64,000 nucleotides of DNA, taken from the NCBI GenBank assembly GCA_016794465.1, contig JAEUKA010000001.1, positions 62,001 through 126,000 on the forward strand, given 5' to 3'. The DNA comes from Myxococcales bacterium (GTDB lineage: Bacteria; Myxococcota_A; Polyangia; Palsa-1104; JAEUJZ01). Each line of letters opens with the position of its first letter. The first letter of the stretch is position 1. The notes under the pieces were generated by a model. That model had not been told where the DNA came from. It made no database searches and worked only from the letters and a program-made list of their open reading frames with translations. Positions 14,909-26,496 of this stretch are shown here, one piece after another. Made by a program: the position numbers and the translations under genes.

Positions 14909-16285
14909 ATGGAAGTCATGAAGCGTCACGGGTTCGACTTTGATCTGTTCGTGGTAGGGGCGGGATCGGGCGGGGTGCGGGCCAGTCGGATGGCCGCCAA
15001 GTTCGGGGCGCGGGTGGCGGTGGCTGAGTCGCAGCGCCTGGGTGGAACGTGCGTCAATGTCGGCTGCGTTCCCAAGAAGCTGCTCGTCTATGCGTCGCAC
15101 TTTGCGGATGACTTCGAGGACGCGGCAGGGTTTGGCTGGACCGTCGGAGAGCCGCGCTTTGACTGGGCCCGGCTGATTGCGAACAAAGATCGCGAGATTG
15201 CCCGGCTCAATCAGGTCTATCGCGGCCTGCTGCATGGTGCGGGGGTGACGATTCTCGACGGTCAGGCGCGGCTCGTGGACCCAAACACGATCGAGCTGGG
15301 CGGGCAGAACTTTACCGCCGACAAGATCCTGATCGCGACGGGAAGTCGGCCCCAGCTGCCCGAGGTGCCAGGGATTGAGCATGCGGTGACCTCGAATGAG
15401 GTGTTTCAGCTGCCCAAGCTGCCGTCGCGGGTGCTGATCGTCGGAGGTGGCTACATTGCGGTCGAGTTCGCGGGCATCTTTGCCGGGATGGGCAGTCAGG
15501 TGACGCAGCTGTATCGCGGCTCGCTGTTTCTGCGCGGCTTTGATCGCGACCTCCGGATCGAGCTGGCCGAGGCGATGCGGAACCGGGGAATAGACCTGCG
15601 CTTTGACAGTGATGTGGCGCGGATCGAAAAGTCGGCGAGCGGCTACGTCGTCACGCTGCTGTCCGGGCAACAGCTCGAGACGGACTTGGTGATGTATGCG
15701 GCGGGACGGACGCCGAACACGGTGGGGCTGGGGCTGTCATCGGTGGCGGTGGCGCAAGACCAGAGCGGCGCGATTGTCGTCGATGAATACTCGCGAACGA
15801 GCGTGCCGAACATCTGGGCGGTGGGCGATGTGACCAACCGCATGAACCTGACGCCGGTCGCGATTGCCGAAGGACAGGCGTTTGCCGAGACAGAGTTCAA
15901 CGGAAATCCGCAGAAGCCCGACTACGACAACGTACCGACGGCGGTGTTCAGCCAGCCGTCTCTCGGCACCGTCGGCCTGACCGAGGAAGCCGCTCGCGGG
16001 CGCTATGCCGCAATCGATATCTACAAAGCGCACTTTCGCCCGATGAAGTACACGCTGTCGGGGCGAAACGAGCGCACCTTGATGAAGCTCTGCGTCGACA
16101 AAGAGAGCGGCAAGGTCCTCGGCGCGCACATGCTCGGGCCTGACTCAGCCGAGATCATTCAAGGCATCGCCATCGCCATCCGCGCCGGGGTTCGCAAGGT
16201 TGACTTCGATCGCACCCTCGGCATCCATCCGACCGCCGCCGAAGAGTTCGTCACCATGCGCACGCCCCAAAGTCCGCCCGGCTAG
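14909..16285 (+). CDS. gor: Glutathione-disulfide reductase
   Basis: NADPH-dependent flavoprotein that reduces glutathione disulfide. It has 458 residues. FAD motif VVGAGSGGVRASRMAA; redox disulfide GGTCVNVGCVPKK with Cys48 and Cys53; NAD(P) motif VGGGYIAVEFAGIFAGMG followed by an Arg a few residues on (QLYRGSLFLRGFD), as in NADPH users; second FAD motif IWAVGDVTNRMNLTPVA; and the dimer-interface base motif LGIHPTAAEE. A second in-frame ATG at 14918 could be the true start. It follows phoH by 38 bp and is convergent with the exporter operon across 32 bp. Trypanothione or mycothione reductases are less likely given the motif set. Confidence 0.9.
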   Translation: MEVMKRHGFDFDLFVVGAGSGGVRASRMAAKFGARVAVAESQRLGGTCVNVGCVPKKLLVYASHFADDFEDAAGFGWTVGEPRFDWARLIANKDREIARLNQVYRGLLHGAGVTILDGQARLVDPNTIELGGQNFTADKILIATGSRPQLPEVPGIEHAVTSNEVFQLPKLPSRVLIVGGGYIAVEFAGIFAGMGSQVTQLYRGSLFLRGFDRDLRIELAEAMRNRGIDLRFDSDVARIEKSASGYVVTLLSGQQLETDLVMYAAGRTPNTVGLGLSSVAVAQDQSGAIVVDEYSRTSVPNIWAVGDVTNRMNLTPVAIAEGQAFAETEFNGNPQKPDYDNVPTAVFSQPSLGTVGLTEEAARGRYAAIDIYKAHFRPMKYTLSGRNERTLMKLCVDKESGKVLGAHMLGPDSAEIIQGIAIAIRAGVRKVDFDRTLGIHPTAAEEFVTMRTPQSPPG

Positions 16286-16317
16286 CGAATGCTTCGTCGG
16301 GCCCGGGACGGCTGGCG

Positions 16318-17577
16318 TTATTCGTAGCGCAGCGCCTCGACGGGATCGAGCCGCGCCGCCCGCCACGCTGGATACAGTCCAAAGAACAAGCCCGTGAACG
16401 TACTCGACGACAGCCCGAGGACAATCGCCCACATCTTGTAGTGCGCCGTCCAGCTTCCCAGCACCACCGTCAAGATCTTCGAGATCAGCAGCACCAGCGC
16501 CATTCCCCCGAGCACCCCGCACAGCCCGCCGAGTCCCGCGATGATGCCCGCCTCGAGCAGAAACTGCCGCAGGATGTCGCCGCGCGTCGCTCCGAGCGCC
16601 CGCCGAATCCCAATCTCACGGGTGCGCTCCGTCACCGTCACCAGCATGATGTTCATGATGTTGATGCCACCGACGAACAGCGACAGCGCGGCGGTACACA
16701 GCATCAGCACGTTGATGACCAAAAAGATCACCTCCGTCTGCTGCTGCGAGTCCTTGTCGGAGTCGATCTTGAAGTTCTCGACCTCATAGTGCCGACCGAG
16801 CAGCGTCGCCTTGGCCCACGACCGCCCGCGCTGCACCGCTTTCAGCAGGTCGCCCAGCTGCGGCGTAATCCGAATGAAGATGCTATCGACCTTGCGCGAG
16901 TGGCGGATCACGCCCTGAAACGTCGTTGCCGGAACCACCACGCGACGATCCCACATCCACGTACCTGGGCCGGCGACCATCGGAGGCTTGTGGGCCAGCA
17001 CGCCGACGACCTGCCAGCGAACATCGCCAATCGTGATCGCCCGTCCCGTCAGGTCCGTCGTCGACTCGAGCAGATCCTTCCACACCTCGTAGCCGACGAC
17101 GCACACTCGCGAGCGCTGCCGCAGATCATGCTCGTCGATGAAGCGGCCCCGCAAAAGCTTGACGTGATACAGGTCGAGCGCCTGCGCCGAGGCTCCCAGC
17201 ACCATCACGTTCTTGACCAGCTCTCCGACGCGCGCTTTGTGCCGCCAGTCCATCAGCTCGCCTTCCGCCGCCGCGCCGCCCGTCGCCAAGCTGTGATCGA
17301 GCGCCCCCTGATCCAGATAGTCCAGCGCGCGCTGGGTGCGGTTGCGCTGGCGCTCGGGTGCCGTCGAGTTTTCGATCTCGATCACATCTTTTTCTTCGAC
17401 AAACTGCTGCGTTGACGACAGCGCGTCCTCACCACCAGCGAGCAGCCCCGACAGCAGCACCACCGAGCCCGAGCCGATGATCATGCCGAGCAGGGTCAAA
17501 AAAGCCCGGACCTTGCGCTGCCAAAACGAGTCCAGCACCGACGAAAGCAGATCCATGATCGACGCGAAGACCGACAT
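16318..17577 (-). CDS. MacB-like ABC transporter permease (second of two)
   Basis: Inner-membrane permease of 419 residues, last gene of the exporter operon. One N-terminal membrane helix (~20-45, FLTLLGMIIGSGSVVLLSGLL) is followed by a large MacB_PCD periplasmic domain (~50-280) and three C-terminal helices of the FtsX type. The conserved loop RTREIGIRRALGATRGDIL and IMNIMLVTVTERTRE are typical of MacB/FtsX permeases. No ATPase domain is present; the ATPase is encoded separately at the start of the operon. It lies 12 bp after the sister permease, so the two may form a heterodimer. Confidence 0.88.
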   Translation of the reverse strand: MSVFASIMDLLSSVLDSFWQRKVRAFLTLLGMIIGSGSVVLLSGLLAGGEDALSSTQQFVEEKDVIEIENSTAPERQRNRTQRALDYLDQGALDHSLATGGAAAEGELMDWRHKARVGELVKNVMVLGASAQALDLYHVKLLRGRFIDEHDLRQRSRVCVVGYEVWKDLLESTTDLTGRAITIGDVRWQVVGVLAHKPPMVAGPGTWMWDRRVVVPATTFQGVIRHSRKVDSIFIRITPQLGDLLKAVQRGRSWAKATLLGRHYEVENFKIDSDKDSQQQTEVIFLVINVLMLCTAALSLFVGGINIMNIMLVTVTERTREIGIRRALGATRGDILRQFLLEAGIIAGLGGLCGVLGGMALVLLISKILTVVLGSWTAHYKMWAIVLGLSSSTFTGLFFGLYPAWRAARLDPVEALRYE

Positions 17578-17589
17578 CGTAACTACCTC

Positions 17590-18822
17590 TTACTGGCTGC
17601 GAATGGCGACCACCGGGTCGAGTCGGCTGGCAGTTCGGGCCGGCCAGTAGCCAAAGCCAAGTCCAATCAGCGCCGAGCTGGACAGCGCCACCACCACCGC
17701 CGGCTGCGAGATCAGCGTCAGCCAGGTCGGCTTAAAGTGCGCAATGATCGCGCCACCAGCCAGCGCACCGAGGATGCCCATCCCGACGCCCACCGCTCCG
17801 CCAACCCCCGACAGCAGCGTCGCCTCGACCAAGAACTGCCGTCCGATGTCCGCCGGCGTCGCGCCCAGCGCCTTGCGGATGCCAATCTCGCGCACCCGCT
17901 CCGACACCGACACCAGCATGATGTTCATGATCCCGACGCCACCGACGATGAGCGAGATCCCCGCCAGCAGCCCGACGATGATCTTCATGATCAGAAAGAC
18001 CTGAAAAAAGCCCTTCAGCCGCGTCTCAAAGTCGAACAGGCGAAAGTCGTCGAGCCCGTGATGCCGCTCCAGTAGCACCGCGTTGACGATGCGCTTGACG
18101 ATGTCGTTGTGGGTCGGACTGTCGGTCAGCAGAAACATCCGCCGTCCCAGCTTGCCCAGCTGCGGCATCCGGTCGAGCAGCGTATCGATCGGCATCAGCA
18201 GCACATCGTCCCACTTCCAGCCAAAGCCCATGCCCCAGCGATCGACCTTGTGTAGCCGGCCCACCACTTTGCAGTGCGTTCCTGCGACGGTGATGTTGTG
18301 GCCCAGGACGCTTGTGCCTTCGCCAAACAGCTTATCGGCCAGGTCGTGACCGATGACACAGCTGCGCGTCCGTCCCACGATGTCGGTTTCGTCGAGCCCG
18401 CGACCCGCAGCCAGCTGGTAGCGAAAGAAGGTCAAAAACTGGGCATCACCACCGACGAGATCACCTTGCAGCCGAGTGCCGCTATCCGACTGTAGATCTT
18501 GTCGCCACGACGAGACAAACTGGGTCAGCGCCACCAGATGGGGCACCCGTCGCACCGCCTCGGCATCGTGCCGGTCGATTCCGCCCAGGTGCATGGCGTC
18601 TTTGCCCTCCGCCTGCTCGGGCTTGGACGGCCACATCGAGATCAGCCGCGCGCCGCCCAGCTCCTCGAAGCTTCGCGACAGCGTGCCAAAGCCCGACTCG
18701 GCCAGCGAGGTCATCAGCACGATCGAAAACGCGCCAATCACGATCGAAGCCACCGTCAGCGTCGAGCGGAACAGGTTGGCCCGCAGCACGCGCAAGGCAA
18801 TCTGCAGGTAGGTCAGCCACAC
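17590..18822 (-). CDS. MacB-like ABC transporter permease (first of two)
   Basis: Inner-membrane permease of 410 residues with the same plan as its neighbour: N-terminal helix (FRSTLTVASIVIGAFSIVLM), periplasmic MacB_PCD domain and three C-terminal helices. The FtsX-type loop is VREIGIRKALGATPADIGRQFLVEA, after GVGIMNIMLVSVSERV. It lacks the ATPase domain found in Escherichia coli MacB. It starts 11 bp after the adaptor gene. The two permeases are clearly different in sequence, which favours a heteromeric transporter rather than a recent duplication. Confidence 0.88.
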   Translation of the reverse strand: MWLTYLQIALRVLRANLFRSTLTVASIVIGAFSIVLMTSLAESGFGTLSRSFEELGGARLISMWPSKPEQAEGKDAMHLGGIDRHDAEAVRRVPHLVALTQFVSSWRQDLQSDSGTRLQGDLVGGDAQFLTFFRYQLAAGRGLDETDIVGRTRSCVIGHDLADKLFGEGTSVLGHNITVAGTHCKVVGRLHKVDRWGMGFGWKWDDVLLMPIDTLLDRMPQLGKLGRRMFLLTDSPTHNDIVKRIVNAVLLERHHGLDDFRLFDFETRLKGFFQVFLIMKIIVGLLAGISLIVGGVGIMNIMLVSVSERVREIGIRKALGATPADIGRQFLVEATLLSGVGGAVGVGMGILGALAGGAIIAHFKPTWLTLISQPAVVVALSSSALIGLGFGYWPARTASRLDPVVAIRSQ

Positions 18823-18833
18823 CGGCGTACTCC

Positions 18834-19979
18834 TTATTTGAACTCGTTGGCCGAGGCCGAGGGCGGGCGAATCACGACCTCGTCTGACTCGGCGACACCG
18901 GAGATGACCTCTTGCTCGCGGTCGTTGCGGACGCCGACTTTGATCTCGATTTTTTCGGCGACCTTGGCCTGGCCCGGCTGTTTCTCGACGAGCTTGCTGA
19001 CGTAGTGCTTGCCTTCTTCCTTGGTCACCGCCTCGATCGGAAGCTTGAGGACGCCGCGTCGGACCTCGATGTGGAACTTCACGTCGGCGGTCATGCCGGG
19101 CTTGATGTCGGTCAGCGCGCCAGAATCCAGCGTCGCTTCGACGGGAAAGATGTCCGTCTCTTTGCCTTTGGGCGTAATCGCTGCCGGCGCAATCTTCGAC
19201 ACCTTGGCGCTGTAGGTCTTGCCGGGCAGCGCGTCGAGCGTCAGCGTGACCGCCTGGCCGAGCCGAATCTTGGCCACGTCAATCTGGTTCAGCTCGACCT
19301 TGGCAATCAGTGTCGACAGGTCAGCGATGAGCAGCAGCGAGCGCTCATCCAAGGTCGCCATCGTGCCGGGAACCACCGTCTCACCGACGCGGATGCTGCG
19401 CTGAATGACCGTGCCGTCAATCGGGGCAACCAGCCGTGAATAGCGCAGCTGATCTTCGGCCACCGCGAGCGCTTCCCGAGCCTGCGCCACCGCAATCCGC
19501 CGCGTCTTCCAGTCATTTTCCGCCAGATCAACATCCGCCTGGGCGACGGCCCGGTCCGCAAACGCCCGCTTGCGACGATCGAGCGTCACCCGCGCGAAGT
19601 CGAGTCCCGCCTGGGCCTTGTCGATCTCTTGCTGCGCCCGCACGACACTGCGCTGAAACTCCGTCGGATCGAGGATCAGCAGCAGCTGCCCGGTCTTCAC
19701 GGTCATGCCTTCCTCGACGAGCATCTTCTCGACCTGGCCGGCGACCTTGGACTTGATGGCGACCTTCTCGCGCGGCTCGATCTTGCCCAGCTCGGTGACC
19801 GCAACCTCCAAGTCCCCTCGGGTCACTTTGGTCAGCAGCGACGGATCAAACGCGGCTCGCTTGCCTGCTCGGCTCTTCCAGAGTGCGCCACCACCGACGA
19901 GCACGAGCAGCCCGACGACGATGACCACGACCGTGGGCCACTTGGAACGCTTTTGCTTGAACTCGCTCATGTCTTTCAT
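18834..19979 (-). CDS. MacA/HlyD-type periplasmic adaptor subunit
   Basis: A 381-residue membrane-fusion protein that bridges the permeases and the outer-membrane channel. There is a single N-terminal anchor (~residues 14-32, VVVIVVGLLVLVGGGALW). A lipoyl-like half-motif (KIEPREKVAIKSKVAGQVEKM) is followed by a coiled-coil hairpin (EIDKAQAGLDFARVTLDRR, LAENDWKTRRIAVAQAREAL), the second lipoyl half (LVAPIDGTVIQRSIRVGETV) and the beta-barrel and membrane-proximal domains. Its ATG overlaps the stop of the TolC-like gene by 4 bp, so translation is probably coupled. The substrate exported is unknown. Confidence 0.9.
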   Translation of the reverse strand: MKDMSEFKQKRSKWPTVVVIVVGLLVLVGGGALWKSRAGKRAAFDPSLLTKVTRGDLEVAVTELGKIEPREKVAIKSKVAGQVEKMLVEEGMTVKTGQLLLILDPTEFQRSVVRAQQEIDKAQAGLDFARVTLDRRKRAFADRAVAQADVDLAENDWKTRRIAVAQAREALAVAEDQLRYSRLVAPIDGTVIQRSIRVGETVVPGTMATLDERSLLLIADLSTLIAKVELNQIDVAKIRLGQAVTLTLDALPGKTYSAKVSKIAPAAITPKGKETDIFPVEATLDSGALTDIKPGMTADVKFHIEVRRGVLKLPIEAVTKEEGKHYVSKLVEKQPGQAKVAEKIEIKVGVRNDREQEVISGVAESDEVVIRPPSASANEFK

Positions 19980-21538
19980 TTCCCCGCTAACGGGCTGTCT
20001 GTCGACAGCAGCGACGATGGTGGCAGCCGTCCCGCCGCCAGGTAGAGCTCTCCCCAGGTCTGCGAGATGGTCGCCGCCTGGTTGGCAAGGTTGACTTCCT
20101 GGGTCACAAGGTCCGCCGCTGCATCAATCAAGTCCAAGATCGCCACGTCGCCGCTGCGGTAGCGCCTTTCCAGGATGCTCAGGTTGTCGCGCGCAAGCTG
20201 ACGACTGCGCTGTAGCGGCTCACGCATGCGGTACAGGTGAATCAGCCGCGCATGGAGGACCCGGACATCGGCCTCCACCGCCCGTCCGATGCGTCGCTCC
20301 TCGGCCCACAGGCGCTGCTCTTCCAGCTGGGCATCGCGCACCGCTGTGTAGGTATTCAGGGTATCGAATAGGTTCAGGCTTAGCGTGCTACCCAGGAACA
20401 CCGAGCCGGTGATGTTGGTAAATGGATTCGCCGAGCTGTTGGCCACGCGGGCGCCAATCAGCGGGTTAAACGGGTTGTTCGAGAACTGCAAAAGTCCCGA
20501 CAGCGACAGCTGCGGGTAATAGGTCGAGCGCGCAATCCGCACCGCCTGAATCTGCGCCAGCACCTGGGTGCGGGCCGCCCGCAGCTCCGGTCGCTGGGCC
20601 CGCGCTTCGCTGAGCAGCTGATCGACGCTCTCCATGCTGTCCGACGGTGGCGGAGGCAGCTCGCCGGCTTCGGTCAGGCTGGTGCTGTGCAGCGGAATTC
20701 CCAGCAGCACCGACAGCTGCGCCTTGGCTTCCAGCAGACCCCCTTCCAGATCGGCTCGGCGGGCCACTTCGCTCTGCCGGCGCGACTCCATTCGGTTTTG
20801 GTCAATCACTGGCGCCAGGCCGTTCTTGACCCGCGCTGCCACCGCTGCCGCCGCCTCGTCATAGCGGGCCAGCGACTGCCGTGAGACATCGAGCTGCATC
20901 TCCAGCCGCCGCGCCGCCCAATAGGAACGCAAGACATCGAGCGCCGTCTGCCGCTCACTCTGCTTGACCGAGGCCTCAGCCGAGTCGCGGAGATGCTGCG
21001 CCCGCTCCACAGTGGCCGTGACGCGGAAGCCCGAAAAGATCGGCACGTTCAGGTTGGCGGCAACATTGAACTGACCGAGTGCGCCCGACTGCAGGGTTTC
21101 GCCTTGATAGAACGTACCGCCGGCAGCAGCACACTCGCCTTCGCTGGGCACGCCGATGCCACTTGCCCCAAGGGACAGGAGGGAGAGCGGTGCATACAGT
21201 GTCCCACTTCCAGTCAGTGCCCGCGCTGGCGCCAAAGTCGAGCAGCTGGGTGATGGAGCGCTGCCGCCGATGTTGCCGGCCCGATACTGCTCATTGAGGA
21301 AGGCATCGACACGCAGGGAGAACCGATCGAGCTGTGCCCGCGTGACCCCCAGCTGGCTGCGATCCCGGGTCTGCTTGGCGGATACGATTCCTGGATCACG
21401 GCCAAGTCCCAGCTCGATGGCGTCTCGCAGCGACAGTGCGACGGGACTTGATTCAACTGCCGCCGCCGATGCACTTCCCAGCGAAGCACAGAGGACCGCC
21501 GTGACCAGCGCAGCACTGGCAGTGCGACTAGTGCGCAT
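19976..21538 (-). CDS. TolC-like outer-membrane efflux protein
   Basis: Outer-membrane channel of 520 residues. I use the ATG at 21538 because it begins a classic signal peptide ([25 protein letters not shown]); the frame extends to 21607 but into the ATPase gene. It has two OEP repeats with heptad-rich helices: SLRDAIELGLGRDPGIVSAK..., RQTALDVLRSYWAARRLEMQLDV, ELRAARTQVLAQIQAVRIARS, and LSILERRYRSGDVAILDLIDA. The start overlaps the 3' end of the ATPase gene by 11 bp. A 40-residue insert with Cys and Gly (near CSTLAPARALTGSGT) in the first half is larger than in E. coli TolC. Confidence 0.9.
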   Translation of the reverse strand: MRTSRTASAALVTAVLCASLGSASAAAVESSPVALSLRDAIELGLGRDPGIVSAKQTRDRSQLGVTRAQLDRFSLRVDAFLNEQYRAGNIGGSAPSPSCSTLAPARALTGSGTLYAPLSLLSLGASGIGVPSEGECAAAGGTFYQGETLQSGALGQFNVAANLNVPIFSGFRVTATVERAQHLRDSAEASVKQSERQTALDVLRSYWAARRLEMQLDVSRQSLARYDEAAAAVAARVKNGLAPVIDQNRMESRRQSEVARRADLEGGLLEAKAQLSVLLGIPLHSTSLTEAGELPPPPSDSMESVDQLLSEARAQRPELRAARTQVLAQIQAVRIARSTYYPQLSLSGLLQFSNNPFNPLIGARVANSSANPFTNITGSVFLGSTLSLNLFDTLNTYTAVRDAQLEEQRLWAEERRIGRAVEADVRVLHARLIHLYRMREPLQRSRQLARDNLSILERRYRSGDVAILDLIDAAADLVTQEVNLANQAATISQTWGELYLAAGRLPPSSLLSTDSPLAGK

Positions 21539-22253
21539 GGGCTCGCTCCCGATTGGCTTCATCCGACACGATTCGTCCATCACGAAAACGGACAATCCGC
21601 TCGGCATACGCGGCCACCATCGGCTCGTGCGTCACCAGCACCACCGTCATGCCGCTCTGATGAAGGTCACAAAATAGCTTCATGATTTGGTCGGTCATCT
21701 CGGTATCCAGCGCTCCGGTCGGCTCGTCCGCGAGCAGCAACACCGGATTTGTCACCATCGCGCGGGCAATCGCCACCCGCTGCTGCTGGCCGCCTGACAG
21801 CTGATTGGGGTGATGATCCATTCGATCCGAGAGCCCGACGCGGCGCAGGGACTCTGCGGCAAGCCGACTGCGCTCGGCCTTCGCAACCCGGCCATAGACC
21901 AGCGGCACTTCGACGTTGGCCAGCGCGGTATGTCGAGGCAGCAGGTTGAAGGACTGGAAGACAAAGCCGATCTTGCGGTTGCGCAGCCGGGCCAGCTCGG
22001 TTTCGTCCAGGTTTTCAACCGGAACGCCATCGAGCTGGTAGCTGCCCGAGGTCGGTCGATCGAGCGTGCCAATGATGTTCATCAGCGTTGACTTGCCCGA
22101 GCCGCTCTGGCCCATGATGGCCACCATTTCGCCGCGCGCGATGGTGAGGTCGATGGCGCGTAGGGCGTGAACCTCGACATCGGAGGTGCGGTAGATCTTG
22201 CTGACCTCGCGGATGGCGATGACCGGCGGTGGTGCCGCAGCAGACTGACTCAT
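21528..22253 (-). CDS. ABC transporter ATP-binding protein, MacB/LolD type
   Basis: Cytoplasmic ATPase of 241 residues that drives the two MacB-like permeases downstream. Walker [11 protein letters not shown]-loop [18 protein letters not shown], signature [15 protein letters not shown], Walker [13 protein letters not shown] and the switch His in [12 protein letters not shown]. The spacing and the [16 protein letters not shown] segment place it in the MacB/LolD/FtsE branch. The start at 22253 ([10 protein letters not shown]) is preferred over the upstream ATG at 22295, which would add a low-quality tail. It is first in the operon; the order is ATPase, channel, adaptor, permease, permease. Confidence 0.93.
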   Translation of the reverse strand: MSQSAAAPPPVIAIREVSKIYRTSDVEVHALRAIDLTIARGEMVAIMGQSGSGKSTLMNIIGTLDRPTSGSYQLDGVPVENLDETELARLRNRKIGFVFQSFNLLPRHTALANVEVPLVYGRVAKAERSRLAAESLRRVGLSDRMDHHPNQLSGGQQQRVAIARAMVTNPVLLLADEPTGALDTEMTDQIMKLFCDLHQSGMTVVLVTHEPMVAAYAERIVRFRDGRIVSDEANRERAHAH

Positions 22254-22355
22254 AACTGGGATTTCCTCATTTCCTGGTCCATCGCAGCCGGCCAAGTGTG
22301 AGCAGAGCGATGTGCCTGGATAACAGCCGAGGCCTGAATTCTGTTCCGGAAAAAG

Positions 22356-23033
22356 TTACTGCGGGCGAAACAGCTCCGGAAAGGCGTCGCGAACTCCGCC
22401 GATGATGAACTGAACCGCGATGGCAACCAGCAAAAGGCCCATCACGCGCTCCAAGATGGCGCGACCGGAAGCCCCGAGGATGCGGTTGACCAGGGACGCA
22501 GCGCGCAGCATCGCGTAGGACGCCGCCGCCGTGATGACGATGGCCGCCCCGAGCAGCACCACCTGCCAAAAGTGTCGGGTCTGCGCGACCAGCACCATCA
22601 CCGTTGCGATCGAGCCCGGTCCTGCCAGCAGCGGCATCGCCAGCGGAACGATCGCCACGTCCGGCTTTTTGACCGCTTCTGTCACCTCGGTGTCGCTGGT
22701 CCGGGTCGATGAGCTCATGCTGCGCAGCATGTCAAAGCCGGTCACGGACAGGAGGATTCCGCCGGCAATCCGAAACGCCGCCAGCGTCAGTGAAAACAGC
22801 TTGAAGATCAGTCCGCCCGCCACCAAGAACGTGAGCAGGATTCCGGCTGTAAACAGACACGCGCGCCGTGCCATCTGCTTGCGCTTTTCGGGGGAGTCGC
22901 CTTCGGTGATGGTGATAAACACCGGCAGCACCGCAATCGGATCGACGACAAAGAAGATCGCCGACAGCGCCACCACGCCGTATTCAAACAGCTCCCGAGT
23001 CCCGGGGATCGTCAGCGACAGCGCGAGAGGCAT
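22356..23033 (-). CDS. MarC family integral membrane protein
   Basis: Inner-membrane protein of 225 residues with six predicted membrane helices and the MarC (UPF0056) pattern. Features include ALSAIFFVVDPIAVLPVFITIT near the N-terminus, a conserved helix FRIAGGILLSVTGFDML, then VAIVPLAMPLLAGPGSIATVMVL, a hallmark of the family. Function is unsettled; E. coli MarC was once linked to multiple antibiotic resistance without proof. The middle cytoplasmic loop (SSSTRTSDTEVTEAVKKPD) is normal. It is 102 bp upstream of the exporter operon, in the same direction. Confidence 0.9.
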   Translation of the reverse strand: MPLALSLTIPGTRELFEYGVVALSAIFFVVDPIAVLPVFITITEGDSPEKRKQMARRACLFTAGILLTFLVAGGLIFKLFSLTLAAFRIAGGILLSVTGFDMLRSMSSSTRTSDTEVTEAVKKPDVAIVPLAMPLLAGPGSIATVMVLVAQTRHFWQVVLLGAAIVITAAASYAMLRAASLVNRILGASGRAILERVMGLLLVAIAVQFIIGGVRDAFPELFRPQ

Positions 23034-23066
23034 GCAGTTTTCCGAGGGCGGGACGTTAGCGGAGTT

Positions 23067-23741
23067 TTAGCGGAGCTGGAAGGGGTAGGTGACCACTTGC
23101 GACTTTCCCGAGACGGGGAAGGACAAGCTCTGGATCACCTTGCGGACACACGCGAGCAGTCCGTGGTCGATCAGGTAGGTGGGCGCCTCGACACGAACGC
23201 CGCTGACCTTACCAGTGCGGGGGACACGGAATGCCACCGCCACTTGGCCTTCCAGCTGGGCATCGCCGCGCGCGTCATCAATGCAGCCGAGGATGTCGCC
23301 CTGCCGAGGCCGGAACACCGCATCAAACTCGTCTTGGGACAGCTCGCGATCCGACAGGCGCGCGTCTTCCATGTTGATGACCTCGGTGGTGTTGAGCTTG
23401 TCCCCCACAGACTGCTGGCGACGATCTTCCGGACGGAGCACTACCGTCGGTGGCGGCGGAGCTTCCGGGGTCGCGACATCTGCCTGCGGAGTGCCGGAGC
23501 CGCTGTTCGGAGTCCCAGCAGCCGCTGGAGTGGCCGCACTTCCCGTCGGACGAGCCCGCCAGCCACGCTTCTTGACCACCGGCTGGGGCGGCACTGCTTG
23601 CGCGATACACAGCTCTGCCACACAGCGCGTTCCCGTCGAGCAGACCCGACATGGATCGCTCGGCTGTGGCAGCAAAAACTGATAGTACGCACCCCCGCAT
23701 AGCAGCGCGCACAGTAGGAATCCGAGCAGAAAGCCTCGCAT
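23067..23741 (-). CDS. AgmX/TonB-like protein with C-terminal energy-transducer domain
   Basis: Membrane-anchored 224-residue protein. The start is the ATG at 23741, since it opens with a hydrophobic anchor (MRGFLLGFLLCALLCGGAYY); the frame continues to 24383 but antisense to another gene. There is a Cys-rich stretch (DPCRVCSTGTRCVAELC, about 29-46), then a Pro/Ala/Thr-rich linker. The C-terminal domain has ILGCIDDARGDAQLEGQVAV, FRVPRTGKVSGVRVE and ACVRKVIQSLSFP, resembling the AgmX/PglI-type domain common in myxobacteria and related to TonB. It may work in gliding or envelope energy coupling; no TonB box partner is nearby. Confidence 0.7.
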   Translation of the reverse strand: MRGFLLGFLLCALLCGGAYYQFLLPQPSDPCRVCSTGTRCVAELCIAQAVPPQPVVKKRGWRARPTGSAATPAAAGTPNSGSGTPQADVATPEAPPPPTVVLRPEDRRQQSVGDKLNTTEVINMEDARLSDRELSQDEFDAVFRPRQGDILGCIDDARGDAQLEGQVAVAFRVPRTGKVSGVRVEAPTYLIDHGLLACVRKVIQSLSFPVSGKSQVVTYPFQLR

Positions 23742-23810
23742 GTACCAAAGAGTTTCTGGAAAGGTCTTCCGCTGGCAAGAAGAACGACCGTGTCCCGTCG
23801 CCATGTTACG

Positions 23811-24266
23811 ATGACCGATACCCGACTGCTGATGACGATCCGGCCCTCCACACCCAAGAGCAGCACGCTGCACGTCCTGGAAGACGCGTATTTCAAGGTG
23901 TCGATCAATCGCCAGGAACACTTCCTTCACATCATCCGCAGCGATACGAGCTTTGTCAGTGCCGACGAGGCGCGGGTGGCGCATCAGAAGCTGGTCAGTG
24001 CGGTGACGCCGTATCTGCGCTTTTCCGCGATGGTCGATCTGCGCAAGGCCAAGGGCAACACCGACAACGACATCGAGCGGGTGATTCGGGAAGTCTGGTT
24101 TCCCACGATGATGCAGCTGTCGCCGATGGCGGTGATTGTCGGGACGGCAGCGGGGCGGCTCCACGTCGGGCGGATGTTTCGCGAGCACGGCTCCCGAGGG
24201 AAGATCTTTCTGAGCGAACAGGAAGCGCGGCAGTTTCTCGGCTTGCCGTGGCCGATCCCGCCATAG
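23811..24266 (+). CDS. Hypothetical protein, STAS/SpoIIAA-like
   Basis: Soluble protein of about 151 residues. Start codons at 23790 (GTG) and 23811 (ATG, MTDTRLL) are both in frame; I use the ATG. The pattern of alternating strands and helices (YFKVSINRQEHFLHIIRS, ADEARVAHQKLVSAV, FSAMVDLRKAKGN, and PMAVIVGTAAGRLHVGRMF) recalls the SpoIIAA/STAS-like proteins in which a conserved Asp or Arg in the third strand follows a short helix. I cannot name a function. It is divergent from the AgmX-like gene across 69 bp. A perfect 15-bp tandem duplication starts at its stop codon. Confidence 0.65.
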   Translation: MTDTRLLMTIRPSTPKSSTLHVLEDAYFKVSINRQEHFLHIIRSDTSFVSADEARVAHQKLVSAVTPYLRFSAMVDLRKAKGNTDNDIERVIREVWFPTMMQLSPMAVIVGTAAGRLHVGRMFREHGSRGKIFLSEQEARQFLGLPWPIPP

Positions 24267-24293
24267 CTGCCTTGGCCGTAGCTGCCTTGGCCG
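24264..24293. repeat. 15-bp perfect tandem duplication
   Basis: TAGCTGCCTTGGCCG occurs twice, head to tail, with the first copy starting at the stop codon of the STAS-like gene. It sits in the 90-bp gap before the ABC-F gene, so the duplication places a second TAG in frame behind the first. Confidence 0.9.
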
Positions 24294-24356
24294 ATTGGAA
24301 CCGGCGCAGGTCGGACTTGGCGAGACGGGTCGCGCGGCGCTATAGAATCGCTCCCC

Positions 24357-26378
<2,022 letters not shown>

Positions 26379-26496
26379 TTTGTGGCCGTACCGCTCCTAT
26401 CGTGGGATAAGCTGCGCCATCTTTCGCCCCCAGGGGACGGTCGAGCCGTTCGACGTGCCTCGGTGGCAACAGAAGGACAAACCGAGGAGGAACCTT

